Shown: positions 7,898-17,992, numbered from the stretch's first letter. The stretch: 47,981 bases of DNA from an uncultured Tateyamaria sp. (GCF_947503385.1 NZ_CANNDO010000012.1:1-47981), one strand, 5' to 3'. The notes: generated by a model not told the origin, from the letters alone. Made by a program: numbers and translations.

Positions 7898-9334
7898 GTG
7901 CGCGTGCTTTTTGTCAATTGGGTCGACTATCTGGATGCCGAGGGCCGGGGTGGGGGCGTGAGCCTGTACCAGCGCAACCTGATGGCCGCGCGCCCCGGTG
8001 ATGACACGGTGTTTCTGGCTTCGGGCACGTCCTATGACCTGCGGCCCGGTCCGCCCCGCTGGGAACAGATGCGCCACGGGCCGGACCGGGACCGCGCGCG
8101 CCGCTTCGAGATCGTGAATTCCGGGGTCATGGCGCCTGCCCATGTCAGCTTTGGCGATCCCGCGCAGGTCACCCACCCCGCCACCGAGGCGGTGTTCTTT
8201 GATTTTGTGGCCCGGCAGGGGCCGTTCGACGTGGTGCATTTCAACAATCTCGAGGGGCTGCCTGCCGGAGTGCTGCGCCTTGGGGACCGGTTCCCGGGCA
8301 CTCGGGTGGTCATGTCGCTGCACAACTATTACCCGTTCTGCCCGCAGGTGAACCTGTGGCGGCAGGAGCGCGCCCACTGTACCGACTTCGAGGGTGGTGC
8401 CGCCTGCGAGACCTGCCTGACCGTGCGCCCCGCGCCGCGGTCTGTGCGGCTGGCGGGGGGGCTGTCCTACCGGTTGAAATGCGCAGGTCTGGAGCCGGGC
8501 ACGCGGGTCTATGACGGGGTGTTCAGGGTGGTGATGGGGCTGGGCCGACGCGGTCTGGCGCTGTTGCGCGCGCTCCGGCCCAGCCCGGCGCAGGCCCCGC
8601 CTGTGTCGCAGGCCGGTGCCTATGCCGCGCGGCGCAGCGCCATGGTCGGGGCGATGAATGCGGGTTGTGATGTGGTTTTATGTGTGTCGGATGCGGTGCG
8701 GGACATCGCACTTTCCTACGGGTTAGAGCCTGATCTGGCCCGGACCTGTTATATCGGCACAGCGCAGGCCGAGATCTGGGCGCAGAGCGCGCCGCGCCCC
8801 CTGCCGCCCGGCCCCCTGCGCATCGCCTATCTGGGCTATATGCGCCGGGACAAGGGGTTCTTTTTCCTGCTGGACGCGCTTGAGGCCGCACCGGATGCGC
8901 TGCTGGGACAGCTGCATCTGGTGGTGGCCGCGCGCAGGGGTGAGGAGGCTGCGATGACCCGCCTCGAGGCGCTGCGCCCGCGCCTTGCCGCGCTGGACTG
9001 GCATGACGGCTACACCCATGCCGGGCTGGATGGGTTGCTGGGGGATGTGGATGTGGGGCTGGTGCCGCCACTCTGGGCCGACAACCTGCCGCAGGTGGCC
9101 ATCGAGATGCACAGCCGGCACATTCCGCTGCTTTGCTCCGACAGGGGGGGGGCGCAGGAACTGGCGGGCTGTGATGCGATGGTGTTTGCTGCGGGCGACG
9201 GCGCGGCCTTTCGGGCGCGGCTGGCGGCGCTGGTGGCCGGAGAGATCGACATGGACGCCTATTGGCGGTGTGCGCGGGCACCGGTGACCATGGCGCAGCA
9301 CGTGGCTGAACTGGAAAGGCATTATCACCCATGA
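7898..9334 (+). CDS. GT4-family glycosyltransferase
   Basis: This 478-residue protein has the GT-B fold pattern. The N-terminal half starts MRVLFVNWVDYL and has a glycine-rich GRGGGVSLYQRN loop. Next comes SLHNYYPFCPQVN, then a cysteine cluster CTDFEGGAACETC around residues 160-172. A C-terminal Rossmann domain begins near IAYLGYMRRDKG and contains GLVPPLWADNLPQVAIEM in place of the usual E-x7-E nucleotide-sugar site. The cysteine cluster is seen in a subgroup of bacterial GT4 enzymes and could bind a metal; its role is not clear. The start is GTG at 7898, with GAGGAG unusually far upstream. The stop overlaps the next ATG (ATGA at 9331). Confidence 0.85.
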   Translation: MRVLFVNWVDYLDAEGRGGGVSLYQRNLMAARPGDDTVFLASGTSYDLRPGPPRWEQMRHGPDRDRARRFEIVNSGVMAPAHVSFGDPAQVTHPATEAVFFDFVARQGPFDVVHFNNLEGLPAGVLRLGDRFPGTRVVMSLHNYYPFCPQVNLWRQERAHCTDFEGGAACETCLTVRPAPRSVRLAGGLSYRLKCAGLEPGTRVYDGVFRVVMGLGRRGLALLRALRPSPAQAPPVSQAGAYAARRSAMVGAMNAGCDVVLCVSDAVRDIALSYGLEPDLARTCYIGTAQAEIWAQSAPRPLPPGPLRIAYLGYMRRDKGFFFLLDALEAAPDALLGQLHLVVAARRGEEAAMTRLEALRPRLAALDWHDGYTHAGLDGLLGDVDVGLVPPLWADNLPQVAIEMHSRHIPLLCSDRGGAQELAGCDAMVFAAGDGAAFRARLAALVAGEIDMDAYWRCARAPVTMAQHVAELERHYHP

Positions 9335-10239
9335 AGGACAGCCTTGATCCCGGCGGCTACACGCTGCCGCCCACGCTGGACGCGCAGCTGGCGGCGTTGT
9401 GGTCCGAAGACCATTTTGCGGTTGATGGCAGTGACCTTGGGTTTCTGAACATGTGCATCGCGGCGGCGCGGCCTGCGCTAATCCTCGAGATCGGCACGGC
9501 GACGGGGCTGTCGACGGCGGCCCTTGCCGTGATGCAGGGGCATCATGGCATTGCGGGCACGGTCCGGTCCTATGATCTGCGCGATGTGCTGTGGTTCGAC
9601 GAGACCCGCGCGGTGGGCGACCTCGTGCCGGAGGTGGCAGGGGCCGAGGCCGGGCGGGTGCAGCTGACATCCGGAGTGACGGCGCTGGCGGTGGCGCAGG
9701 ACGTGGCGCGGGACGCGGCGGGCATGGCGTTCATCGACGCCAGTCACCAGCACCCCTGGCCGCTGCTGGACACGCTGCTGCTGTTGCCGTTGCTGGCGCC
9801 GCGTGCGCCGGTCGTGCATCACGACCTGCAGCTGTACCGCAATGCCGACAACCCGGTGGGGGTCGGGCCCAAGCTGCTGTTTGATCAACTGGCCCCGGCG
9901 CAGCGCGCGGTGGCGTCGGATCTGGGCCTTGGGGTGGCCGACGTGCGCACCCCCAGCCGCAGCGCGGCGGACAACGTGTTCCTGATGTGGCGGCGCGAGG
10001 CGCTTGGGCGGCAGGGGCGGGAACTGTCGCGGGGGCTGTTGCTGCCCTGGACCCTGACGGATCCGCTGGAGCCTGCATTGGTGGCGCAGATCGCGGAGCG
10101 GTTGCGCGCGCATTATCCGGGCGAGGTGGCCCGCAATTTCGAGATCGGCCATGCCCGGTTCTGCGATGCACAGGCACGGGCCGCGGCCCGGGTTGCCCCG
10201 CCGCTGCGGGGGCTGCGCGCCCGGCTGGGACGCGCCTAG
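9331..10239 (+). CDS. Class I SAM-dependent methyltransferase (Methyltransf_24-like)
   Basis: This 302-residue protein has a motif I of the form LILEIGTATGLSTAAL near residues 49-64, a second strand ending SYDLRDV, AGMAFIDASHQHPWPLLD (metal/catalytic Asp region) and VVHHDLQLY. The pattern resembles CmcI-type and O-methyltransferase proteins common in polysaccharide loci. It is coupled to the preceding GT4 gene by an ATGA overlap, so O-methylation of a glycan is the likely role. It converges on the giant glycosyltransferase gene with only 5 bases between them. Confidence 0.8.
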   Translation: MKDSLDPGGYTLPPTLDAQLAALWSEDHFAVDGSDLGFLNMCIAAARPALILEIGTATGLSTAALAVMQGHHGIAGTVRSYDLRDVLWFDETRAVGDLVPEVAGAEAGRVQLTSGVTALAVAQDVARDAAGMAFIDASHQHPWPLLDTLLLLPLLAPRAPVVHHDLQLYRNADNPVGVGPKLLFDQLAPAQRAVASDLGLGVADVRTPSRSAADNVFLMWRREALGRQGRELSRGLLLPWTLTDPLEPALVAQIAERLRAHYPGEVARNFEIGHARFCDAQARAAARVAPPLRGLRARLGRA

Positions 10240-10244
10240 CCGCT

Positions 10245-13200
10245 TCAGCCGCCGAGCCGCGCCCGGACAAAAGGCACGTCGGCCCAGGGCAGGGACAGGT
10301 CGGGGTCGTAGATCACTGCGCGCCCTTCGGAGCTCAGCGCAAGGTATTTGCGGTACTCCTGAGCATCACCCCAATGCTGCTTGCGCGCCACCTCGTCCTG
10401 GGCCTTGCGGTAGAAGTCGGCATTGTACTTGAAATGGCCAAAGAACAGGTCGCGGGCGGCCCGGCGTGGTCCGGTGACAAAATGCAGCCCCGCCGACAGG
10501 CGCATCCACGGCTGGTACTTCAGCAGCGCCACCTTTTGCGCGGCAAACAGGTCAGGCCGCGTGCCAGGGATCAGCCGGTGGCGCAGCGCCGAGGTCCACA
10601 GTGTCTGGTCCGAGAACGGCCCGCGCGTCAGCGGATTTTCCGCAAACGGCACCCGGTCGGCAAAACCCGCCTGCGCAAAGGGTGACACGCCGTCGAATGT
10701 TGCCTGTTCCAGCGGTCCCTGCGGGTACATGTCCAGCATAAAGATCCGGGCAGCCTCGGCCCCGTCAAAGTCGGTGCTTTGCAGCAAATCGGTCAATGTT
10801 TGGGTCTGTTCTGCCTGCCAGACCAACAGCTCGTCCGCGTCCGCCACCAGCGACCAGCGCCCAACCCGGAAGGCCGCCAGCATCGCCTGCTGCCAGGCCA
10901 CGCCGTATTGCGACAGCTTGTAATCTGTATCGACCGAAAACAGCGCCACATCGGGCTGTGCCGCGAGGTATTCGCGGGTGCCGTCATCGGACAGGTTGTC
11001 GGCAATCAGAAAGCTGTCGACGCCCAGGGCCCGGTAATGGGCCAGAAACTGCGGCAGCATGAAGCGTTCGTTGCGCATGACGGCCACTACGGCCACCTCT
11101 GCGTCGCGGGCACGGGTCACGGTGTCCGGCGCGCTGATCAGCTCCAGCGCGTTGGACTGGTAGCCAAGGCGCGGGGGCTGGAAACTGGGCCAGATCTTGG
11201 ACGGTTCCAGCTGTGTGGTGTCGCGCAGCGCGCGCACGGCGTCGTGGCCCAGATGGGTGTCGAGATGGACCTGCTGGGTGGGGGCGGCGCGCGAGGGGTA
11301 AAAGCCTGCGTTCCAGTAGGCCACCGGCATGGCTTCGGAAAAGCTGCGCCGCCGGATCGAGGTGATATAGCCAGGCGTGGACAGGAATATGCCGCCCAGA
11401 TTGAGAAGATCGCCCAGCAGCTTGTCCTCCATGAAGGAGGCCTGGATCAGGGCGCGGCCCTCGGGGCTGTCGGCGGCGGTGAGGGCGGCGTCCATTGCAT
11501 CGCGGGACAGCACGTAGCCTGATCCGCCATCAGCATAGGTCGAGGGTTCGGGCGATTTGTCGAGCTCCAGCCTGCCGCGCTCGGAGGAGGCCTTGGCCTG
11601 ATGCCACGTGCGGTCCATCTGGCCTGGTGCGCGGTATAGCTTGCGGCCCATGTAGTCGCATCCGCGCCAGGACAGATCGCCAAAGAGGTTCTGCGCGTCC
11701 ACCAGACAGTCGTCGTCGATCTTGAACATATGGGCGTGGGCCGTGTTGCGCCGCACCCAGTCGATGGTGGCCAGTGTCTTGGCTGGCAGGCCTTCGTAGT
11801 CGTCGGGGGCGTCCACATGCAGCACATCCCCGTCAAGCCGCCCGTCACCATTGCCCACCACGATCACATACGGGATGCCCATGGCCGCAAGGTCCGACAG
11901 CCAGCTGTCGCGCAGCGCCGGGATGCGGTCTTCCAGATAGGGATGGCAGGAGAACACCGTGACAATCACATCATTGAGCGGATGCGGCGGGCGCAGGCTG
12001 TTTGGCGGGTCGGCAGGCGGCAGGGCGGGCAGGGGCGGCAGGGTGCGGGCGGAGGCGGCGGTGTCGGTGGTGCCTGCAGGCAGACGGGTGTAGCGCGCCA
12101 GCACGTCGCCTGCCTCCGGCAGGCCGGACGCGGCCAGCCGCGTCAGCCCCATGCGCACAGCGGGGGCGCGGCGGCGCCAATAGGCCGCCTCTTGCCGGGG
12201 ATCAGCGGGGTCGGTTCTGTCCTGCGCGGCAAGCCAGTCCGCGACGGCGCGCCGGGCTGTTGCATCCGGCAGCGCGGGCAGGAGGGTCATGGCCAGCCCG
12301 AGGCCAAGGTAGTGCGCGCTCTCGAGGTTCAGCCGTGCGAGGTCTGCCAACAGGGCGGGCAGGGCGTCGGTGTCCGTGTCCGCGCCGGCCAGCAGCGCAG
12401 CGATCCGGCGGTGCACGTGGCGTTGCAGGGCGCCATGCGGCCCGGCCTGCTGTTCCGGGGTCATCACGCGCAGCGTGTCGGCGACCATGTCTGCCGTTTC
12501 ATGTGTGGCGGGGGCGGTGCCGGGCGCGGCCATGTGGCGCAGGGCCGCCAGAGCCGCGCCATGGGGGCCGGAGGCGGCTGCGGGCAGCAGCTGTTCCGGG
12601 GTCAGGGCCGCGCCATCGGTGACGGGCACGCCGGCGGGCCCCAGATATTCGACCCGCGCCCGGGAGATGTCAGCGGCGCCAAGCTGTTCCAGCTGTGTCA
12701 GCGCCGCGGCCCGGTCCTGTGGGTCCGTTGCCGTCTCAAGCCGGGCAAAGGCGGCCCGCGCGAGGCCAAGGCGGGACGGCAGATGAGCGGTATGTGTCTC
12801 TAACACAGGCTGTTCCCAAAATGCCCGGCTGAGCGCATAGGCGGCGATGAGCGTATCCAGCGCACGGGCCGCCTGTGGCGCGGGCAGACGGTCAAGGTCG
12901 GGTACAAGGCCCGCAGCCCAGGCCGTGAGTACATGACATGGGGTGCGGCCCCAATACGCCTGCGCCTCGCGTGTCAGCCAGTCCAGCAGGTGATCCAATA
13001 CGGCTGCGCGCCCTTGGGCGCTGATGCGTGGATCGCCCGCCTGCGCACGGGCACCGATCCAGGCCAAAGCCGGGGTGACCCGCCAGCCCGGTCCGGGGCC
13101 GGTAACCTGGCGCAGGCTGTCCAGCAGTTCGGCTTCGCGTCCGGCCAGCCACAAAAAGGGCAGATCGGCGGACAGAGCCCAGATGTTCTGGCCTGTGACG

Positions 13201-16200
13201 GCACCTGTGACTGGGTGTGGCAGCAGGTCTGCGCCCTGCGCCGTGTCGTACAGTGCCTCGATGTCTCCGGGGTGGGTCGCGGTTTCGACCAGCACCCGCA
13301 GGATGTGCCGCGCGGCAGCCGGGTCGGCGGGCAGATCCGTGGCGCGCGCCGCTCCGGTACCCATCCGCCGGGCGCGGGCGACAAGATCGGTCATCAGAGC
13401 CCCAAACGGATCGGCCTGGTGCATGGGCGCGCGGGTGACGTCCGGCAGCAACGCCTCGAGCGCAAAGCGCTGGGTGAGCCGGGCCAGTTCGGCCCGTGCG
13501 CCAATGTCGAGATAGGGGGTCAGCTCGGCCAGCGCCACATGTTCGATGACCTGCAGGATCAGGTCGGCGTCGCCCATGGGCAAGCCGTGGCGCAGCAAGG
13601 TGGCAACGCGTGCCGCCAGCGCCTCGCGGGTCAGGGACAGGGTCTGGTCCGCCTGTCCCGGTGCCTCGTAGCGCAGGACCACCGCCTGTGCCGGAGCCCG
13701 CCCGGCCCAGGCGCGGGCGGGCAGGCTGGCGCGCTGGCCCGGTTGGTCCGGGGCCAGCCCCATGGACAGCCGGTCCAGCGGTGTGTCGGTGCCGTCGATA
13801 TACAGCCGGGCGCCGGGCTGGACCTCGCCCGGCAGGCGCAGCTGCAGTCGCCCGTCCAGAACGAGCCCCGGCGCGGAGGCATCAGGGCGCAGGTCCAGCG
13901 GGGTCAACCCACCTTCGAGCGCGAAATGGGTGATCTGGTTCAGCCGTGTCAGCCCGCCCCGGTGGCGCAGCGACCGGGTGTCCAGCGCCCAGAACAGGGC
14001 GCCGTCCAGCCACAGGCGGACAGCCTGCCGGTTGCGGGCTGGCGCGATTTCAATTGCCAGTTCCACGCCGGTGCGGGGCAGGGGGCAGGCCCGGTGCCGT
14101 TCGCGGCGCCACAGCCCGTCGGGGCGTGTGTCGTTGCAGCTGACAAGGCCTGCGTCCTGACGCAGGCTGATATGGAGCGGGACGCTCTTTTCGTCGCCCG
14201 AATAGAACGAGATGTTGGCAAAGGACGTGGCCTCGAAGCTGACCAGAAAGCGGGCCAGCGCCGCGCCTGTTTCGGGACCTGTTTTGCGACCGGTGCCCGC
14301 CATGTCACCGCCTGTGCCGGGGCGGGTCAGCGGAAAGGCGTGGACGCGCTGATCGGGATAGAGATCGTGCAGAGCAAGCGGGCGGGCGCGGCTTTCTCCT
14401 GGCAATGTGCCGCCTGCGGCCAGTCGGGCGCGTTCGCGCGGCAGGACCAGACGCATCAGGCCCGCGCTGTCAAAGAGCCGGGCGAATTTCGGGCCGATCT
14501 GGGGGTCAAACCCCGCAGGCCAGGCCTGCCCGGTCCGCCCCATGCCGTGCCACGCGATCAGGGCGGCGGCACCCATTTGGGCCAGCGCGTGCCCGACGCG
14601 CCCCCGGGCTGGTCCCTCCAGCAGCCAGAGCCGCAGCGCGCGCGCCAGCAGCCGCCGTTCCCATCCACGGGGCAGCGCAAAGACGGCGATGGCTGGCATG
14701 GCCGCGCAGAGGCGGGCATGGTCGCGCGCCAGCCGGTGCAGCGGGTAGGGCCGGGACAGGCTTCCGCGTGCGGCGGCATCGGGGTTGATCGTGATGTCCG
14801 GTTTGGGCAGGTATACGGCCCGCTCGGCCAGCAGCAGCGCGCCCAGGACCAACGCCCATTCCCCGTGCCGTCCACAGGCAGCGGGGCGCAGCCCGTGGGT
14901 GTCCAGAAAATCACGGTCAAAGACGACCCCCGATATGGCAAGATCCGCGGCCAGCGCCTGGCGCGTTTGCGCGGTGAACGGGGTGGGCACATGCGTGTGC
15001 GCGGGGATGTAATCCGGCTCGAACCCGGCATGGACTGCCGCTTGCGTGCCGTGGCGCCTCGCCGACAGGCTCATCTCGGCCCCGGTGGTCAGCAATGCTT
15101 CGACCCGGTCCTGAAACGCCCAGGGGTCCGGCAGGTCACCTGCATCGCACCACGCGACAAAGCGGCCCGTGGCGGCCTCCAGCCCTGCGGCGCGCGCGGT
15201 GCCGGGATTGTTGCCGGAACTGTGCCGCACCCACGCCCAAGGGGCGACCCAGCCGGGGCATTGTGCCGCCAGCACCTTGCGCGCGCGGTCCATGCCGGCG
15301 GGATCGTCGCAGAGGATCAGCAGCTCGAACCCCGGCCCACGCTGGCGCATGAGCGCGCCCAGCGTGGCCGCCAGTGGCCCGCTGTCGCGCCCGTCCCACG
15401 GGATTACCACACTGAGCGGCAGGGTGCCGTCCAGTTCCAGCGCCCAGCTGGCCAGAATGCCCTGTGCCGGGTCGGGCTGGTAGTCGATTCCATGTGCGGC
15501 CAGCGTGTCGCGCGCTGCGGTCACAAAACGCGCCCGGCGGGCGGGATCATAAAGCGCTGTGCTGCGCTCGCTCAGCACGCGGCAGGCCAGAGTGGCGGCC
15601 GCTGCGCGCCCTTCGGGCAGAGGACCGTCCGTCAGCAGCGGCAGGATGTCATCCAACACGGCCAGCTGTTCAAAGATGCGCTCGCTGTCGGTTTCGGTGA
15701 TTTGGCCGGGCCGTTCCCGGGTTTGCTCGTAGAGTGGATCGGCCAGGTGCAGGATGTGGCCTGCGCGCAGGGCCAGGTGCAGATAAAAGGCGTGGTCCTC
15801 GAACCATGTGCCTTCGGGAAACCGCAGGTCGCCGACAAAGGTGCGCCGGTACAGCTTGTTCCAGGCCGAGGGATAGTGCCGGATGATGTCGGTCGCGCTG
15901 CGGAAGACAAACTGCTGGCGGCCCGGTGCCAGCGTGGGGTCCGGTGCGTCACAGATCGCCGAATGCAGGGTGCTGGTCCCATCGGCGAACCGGTTGCGGA
16001 TCGCGCAGGCCACCCAGGGGCTGTCCGGGTGATCGGTCAGCGCGGCCAGCATCAGTGACAGGAAATCCGGGCACAGGGTGTCGTCGCTGTCCACAAAGGC
16101 CACATAGGCCCCGCGCGCGGCATCGAGTCCGCGGTTGCGCGCCGCCGAGAGCCCGGCATTGTCCTGCCGGATCAGGCGAAAGCGGGGGTCGTCGCCTGCG

Positions 16201-16400
16201 GCCTCCTGCGCGCGGGTGGCGCTGTCATCGGGGCTGCCGTCGTCGATCATCAGCACTTCGAAGTCGCGGTGAATCTGGGCGCGCAGGCTGGCGATGCAGG
16301 CCCCCACGTGATCGGCCACATCGTATATCGGAACGATAACGGAGATCAGCGGCGTATCCGCAACGGACCCGTCAGGGTCCGGGGAGGTGCGCGCGGTCAC
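10245..16400 (-). CDS. Giant multi-domain glycosyltransferase (2051 residues, four GT domains)
   Basis: Four glycosyltransferase-like modules are visible. (1) Residues 18-240: classical GT2 with SVIVPIYDVADHVG and FVDSDD (DSDD 104-107). (2) Residues 328-620: second GT2-like domain with LSVVIPWDG and CDAGD near 418-422. (3) Residues 1477-1765: GT31/fringe-like domain with FKIDDDCLVD (DDD near 1562) and ADGGSGYVLS. (4) Residues 1768-2051: PF13704-like domain with VVAVMRNERFMLPQF and LVADADELL near 1854. Between them lie a probable beta-sandwich (about 680-900) and a long Ala-rich helical region (900-1470). No membrane segment is obvious. The start is GTG at 16400, 3 bases after the stop of the upstream fusion gene. 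By inference one polypeptide adds several different sugars. Confidence 0.87.
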   Translation of the reverse strand: MTARTSPDPDGSVADTPLISVIVPIYDVADHVGACIASLRAQIHRDFEVLMIDDGSPDDSATRAQEAAGDDPRFRLIRQDNAGLSAARNRGLDAARGAYVAFVDSDDTLCPDFLSLMLAALTDHPDSPWVACAIRNRFADGTSTLHSAICDAPDPTLAPGRQQFVFRSATDIIRHYPSAWNKLYRRTFVGDLRFPEGTWFEDHAFYLHLALRAGHILHLADPLYEQTRERPGQITETDSERIFEQLAVLDDILPLLTDGPLPEGRAAAATLACRVLSERSTALYDPARRARFVTAARDTLAAHGIDYQPDPAQGILASWALELDGTLPLSVVIPWDGRDSGPLAATLGALMRQRGPGFELLILCDDPAGMDRARKVLAAQCPGWVAPWAWVRHSSGNNPGTARAAGLEAATGRFVAWCDAGDLPDPWAFQDRVEALLTTGAEMSLSARRHGTQAAVHAGFEPDYIPAHTHVPTPFTAQTRQALAADLAISGVVFDRDFLDTHGLRPAACGRHGEWALVLGALLLAERAVYLPKPDITINPDAAARGSLSRPYPLHRLARDHARLCAAMPAIAVFALPRGWERRLLARALRLWLLEGPARGRVGHALAQMGAAALIAWHGMGRTGQAWPAGFDPQIGPKFARLFDSAGLMRLVLPRERARLAAGGTLPGESRARPLALHDLYPDQRVHAFPLTRPGTGGDMAGTGRKTGPETGAALARFLVSFEATSFANISFYSGDEKSVPLHISLRQDAGLVSCNDTRPDGLWRRERHRACPLPRTGVELAIEIAPARNRQAVRLWLDGALFWALDTRSLRHRGGLTRLNQITHFALEGGLTPLDLRPDASAPGLVLDGRLQLRLPGEVQPGARLYIDGTDTPLDRLSMGLAPDQPGQRASLPARAWAGRAPAQAVVLRYEAPGQADQTLSLTREALAARVATLLRHGLPMGDADLILQVIEHVALAELTPYLDIGARAELARLTQRFALEALLPDVTRAPMHQADPFGALMTDLVARARRMGTGAARATDLPADPAAARHILRVLVETATHPGDIEALYDTAQGADLLPHPVTGAVTGQNIWALSADLPFLWLAGREAELLDSLRQVTGPGPGWRVTPALAWIGARAQAGDPRISAQGRAAVLDHLLDWLTREAQAYWGRTPCHVLTAWAAGLVPDLDRLPAPQAARALDTLIAAYALSRAFWEQPVLETHTAHLPSRLGLARAAFARLETATDPQDRAAALTQLEQLGAADISRARVEYLGPAGVPVTDGAALTPEQLLPAAASGPHGAALAALRHMAAPGTAPATHETADMVADTLRVMTPEQQAGPHGALQRHVHRRIAALLAGADTDTDALPALLADLARLNLESAHYLGLGLAMTLLPALPDATARRAVADWLAAQDRTDPADPRQEAAYWRRRAPAVRMGLTRLAASGLPEAGDVLARYTRLPAGTTDTAASARTLPPLPALPPADPPNSLRPPHPLNDVIVTVFSCHPYLEDRIPALRDSWLSDLAAMGIPYVIVVGNGDGRLDGDVLHVDAPDDYEGLPAKTLATIDWVRRNTAHAHMFKIDDDCLVDAQNLFGDLSWRGCDYMGRKLYRAPGQMDRTWHQAKASSERGRLELDKSPEPSTYADGGSGYVLSRDAMDAALTAADSPEGRALIQASFMEDKLLGDLLNLGGIFLSTPGYITSIRRRSFSEAMPVAYWNAGFYPSRAAPTQQVHLDTHLGHDAVRALRDTTQLEPSKIWPSFQPPRLGYQSNALELISAPDTVTRARDAEVAVVAVMRNERFMLPQFLAHYRALGVDSFLIADNLSDDGTREYLAAQPDVALFSVDTDYKLSQYGVAWQQAMLAAFRVGRWSLVADADELLVWQAEQTQTLTDLLQSTDFDGAEAARIFMLDMYPQGPLEQATFDGVSPFAQAGFADRVPFAENPLTRGPFSDQTLWTSALRHRLIPGTRPDLFAAQKVALLKYQPWMRLSAGLHFVTGPRRAARDLFFGHFKYNADFYRKAQDEVARKQHWGDAQEYRKYLALSSEGRAVIYDPDLSLPWADVPFVRARLGG

Positions 16401-16403
16401 GGC

Positions 16404-17870
16404 TCAGCTCTGGAGACGACAGTGTATGTCATGCCATCCGGGTTTCTGGCCTAGGGCGCGCGCCTCTTCGCGGCGGGTCTGGACCACGACCACATGCTGG
16501 ACAAACGCGTCGAGATCCATCCAGTTTTCCGGTGCCAGCTCGCGCCCGAAACAGCCGCTCATGGCGGCCGTGAACCGCATCGGCACATGCCGGCCTTCGC
16601 GGGCGGGATGCGGTGGCGGATCCAGATGCTTGGCCCCCTGCCGGACGATCTGGAATTTCTGATACCCCAGTTCTGCCATGTGCAGCAGGATATGTTCCCA
16701 GTCTCCGTTCACCTGAAAGGACAGGTTCGCGGGCAGGCCATGATCGCCGGTGATCCCGGTCACCAGATCGCGCTCGCCGCCCGGGGCCTCGACCTTGACG
16801 TAATGGGGCAGGCCGTATTTGGCGGTCGCCTCGTCGATGAGGGGGCGGGGTGAGCCGGTGGGCGACAGGTCAGTCTGCGTGACCAGCAACCGGCCCGCCG
16901 TGATCTCGTCCGACAGGCGCAACTTGATTGCGGCGGCCTCTTCGACGTCATGGGGTACGGCAAGGACCGAGAATCCCTTGGCCAGATAAAAGGCGGCGTC
17001 ATCCCCCATCCCTGCGCCCACGTCGATGATCAGGCCGCTTTGCGGGGCGGTGTCCTGCGTGGGCGCGGGCGTGACGGCAGGGGCGGGCACATGGCTGCGG
17101 GTGGCCTGTTCAAAGCGAAAGCCCTCGCTGGCATAGACCTGTTCGAGCCGCGTGCGCAGGGCGTCCATGTTGGGCACTGCACCTGCGATGCTCTGGGAGT
17201 TCTGCGCCTTTTCGGTCAGCGCCTCGATCAGCAGCGCCTCGTATTGGGGGTGATCGTCGGGGACGATCCCGAGACAGGCCAGTACTTCTTCGATGGTGCG
17301 GCGCCCGGTTTCGAAATCGCCGTAGATTTCTTCGAAATAGACCAGCAGGGGCGTGTGCAGGGCTGCGTCGAACTGGCTGGCCAGCCAGCGCCGCAAGGCG
17401 GCACAGGCGGTCATGTGGTTGCAGGCCTGATCGATGTCCACCGGTTCGAGCGTGCGGTGCCCCTGAGCGATCTCGGTATAGATGCCGGTGGCCTCTTGGG
17501 CACCCCATGCCCCGGTCACCTTGGCCAGTTCGAGCGAGATGATGCGGTCCACCTCGGCGCCGCGGTCCAGCACGATATGGCGGTAGCCGCGCGCCGAGGC
17601 CGCCTTGATCAGGGCCATGTTGACCATCTCGGGAACCAGTTCGTAACAATGTTTGATCAGGGGCCGATCCGCGAGCGCCTTGTCCAACCCGTCCATCAGG
17701 CGGGTGGGGTCCTTGTGGTCGGTCCAGTCCCGGGTGATCTGGCCGAACTTGCGATCCGGGTTGAAGGGCTCGTGCTGGGTGCCGGGATGCTCGGAAAGCG
17801 TGGTCAGCAAGCTGGTGAAGGTTGTCCCACCCGTGCGGCGCATGGTCCAGATGACGAAAGGATCGCTCAC
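16404..17870 (-). CDS. Fusion: Stf0-like sulfotransferase domain plus FkbM-like methyltransferase domain
   Basis: The 488-residue protein has two parts. Residues 1-260 look like an LPS/Stf0 sulfotransferase, with loop WTMRRTGGTTFTSLL and a LDRGAEVDRIISLELAKVTGAWG-like region, of which RIISLELAKVTGAW matches the family. After a Pro/Ala linker (about 262-280) comes an FkbM-type methyltransferase, with GLIIDVGAGMGDDAAFYLA near 281-298 and YVKVEAPGGERD in place of the usual KIDIEG motif. The substitutions in that second motif may reduce activity. The start is GTG at 17870 with GGAG 8 bases upstream. It is the first gene of the operon with the giant glycosyltransferase. By inference one protein both sulfates and methylates the glycan. 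Confidence 0.75.
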   Translation of the reverse strand: MSDPFVIWTMRRTGGTTFTSLLTTLSEHPGTQHEPFNPDRKFGQITRDWTDHKDPTRLMDGLDKALADRPLIKHCYELVPEMVNMALIKAASARGYRHIVLDRGAEVDRIISLELAKVTGAWGAQEATGIYTEIAQGHRTLEPVDIDQACNHMTACAALRRWLASQFDAALHTPLLVYFEEIYGDFETGRRTIEEVLACLGIVPDDHPQYEALLIEALTEKAQNSQSIAGAVPNMDALRTRLEQVYASEGFRFEQATRSHVPAPAVTPAPTQDTAPQSGLIIDVGAGMGDDAAFYLAKGFSVLAVPHDVEEAAAIKLRLSDEITAGRLLVTQTDLSPTGSPRPLIDEATAKYGLPHYVKVEAPGGERDLVTGITGDHGLPANLSFQVNGDWEHILLHMAELGYQKFQIVRQGAKHLDPPPHPAREGRHVPMRFTAAMSGCFGRELAPENWMDLDAFVQHVVVVQTRREEARALGQKPGWHDIHCRLQS

Positions 17871-17992
17871 CCCTGGGCTCCAGTTCTTGGAAGTAACTCG
17901 TCTGTGGAACGTGCTCTAGCATTCTGCGGGGTGTGCAACAAGAAGACCGCAGGGCCAGTGACGCCGGGGCCGGTGGGATGCTGCCGGACTGA

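Noticed and set aside
12933..16058. 1041-codon open frame on the plus strand opposite the giant glycosyltransferase
   Set aside because: It is Gln/Arg/Gly-rich with no family features and lies exactly antisense to a gene with clear domains; long antisense frames are expected in DNA this GC-rich. The same applies to 26572-28743, 33698-35788 and 4891-6492 on the minus strand and 19279-20682 on the plus strand.
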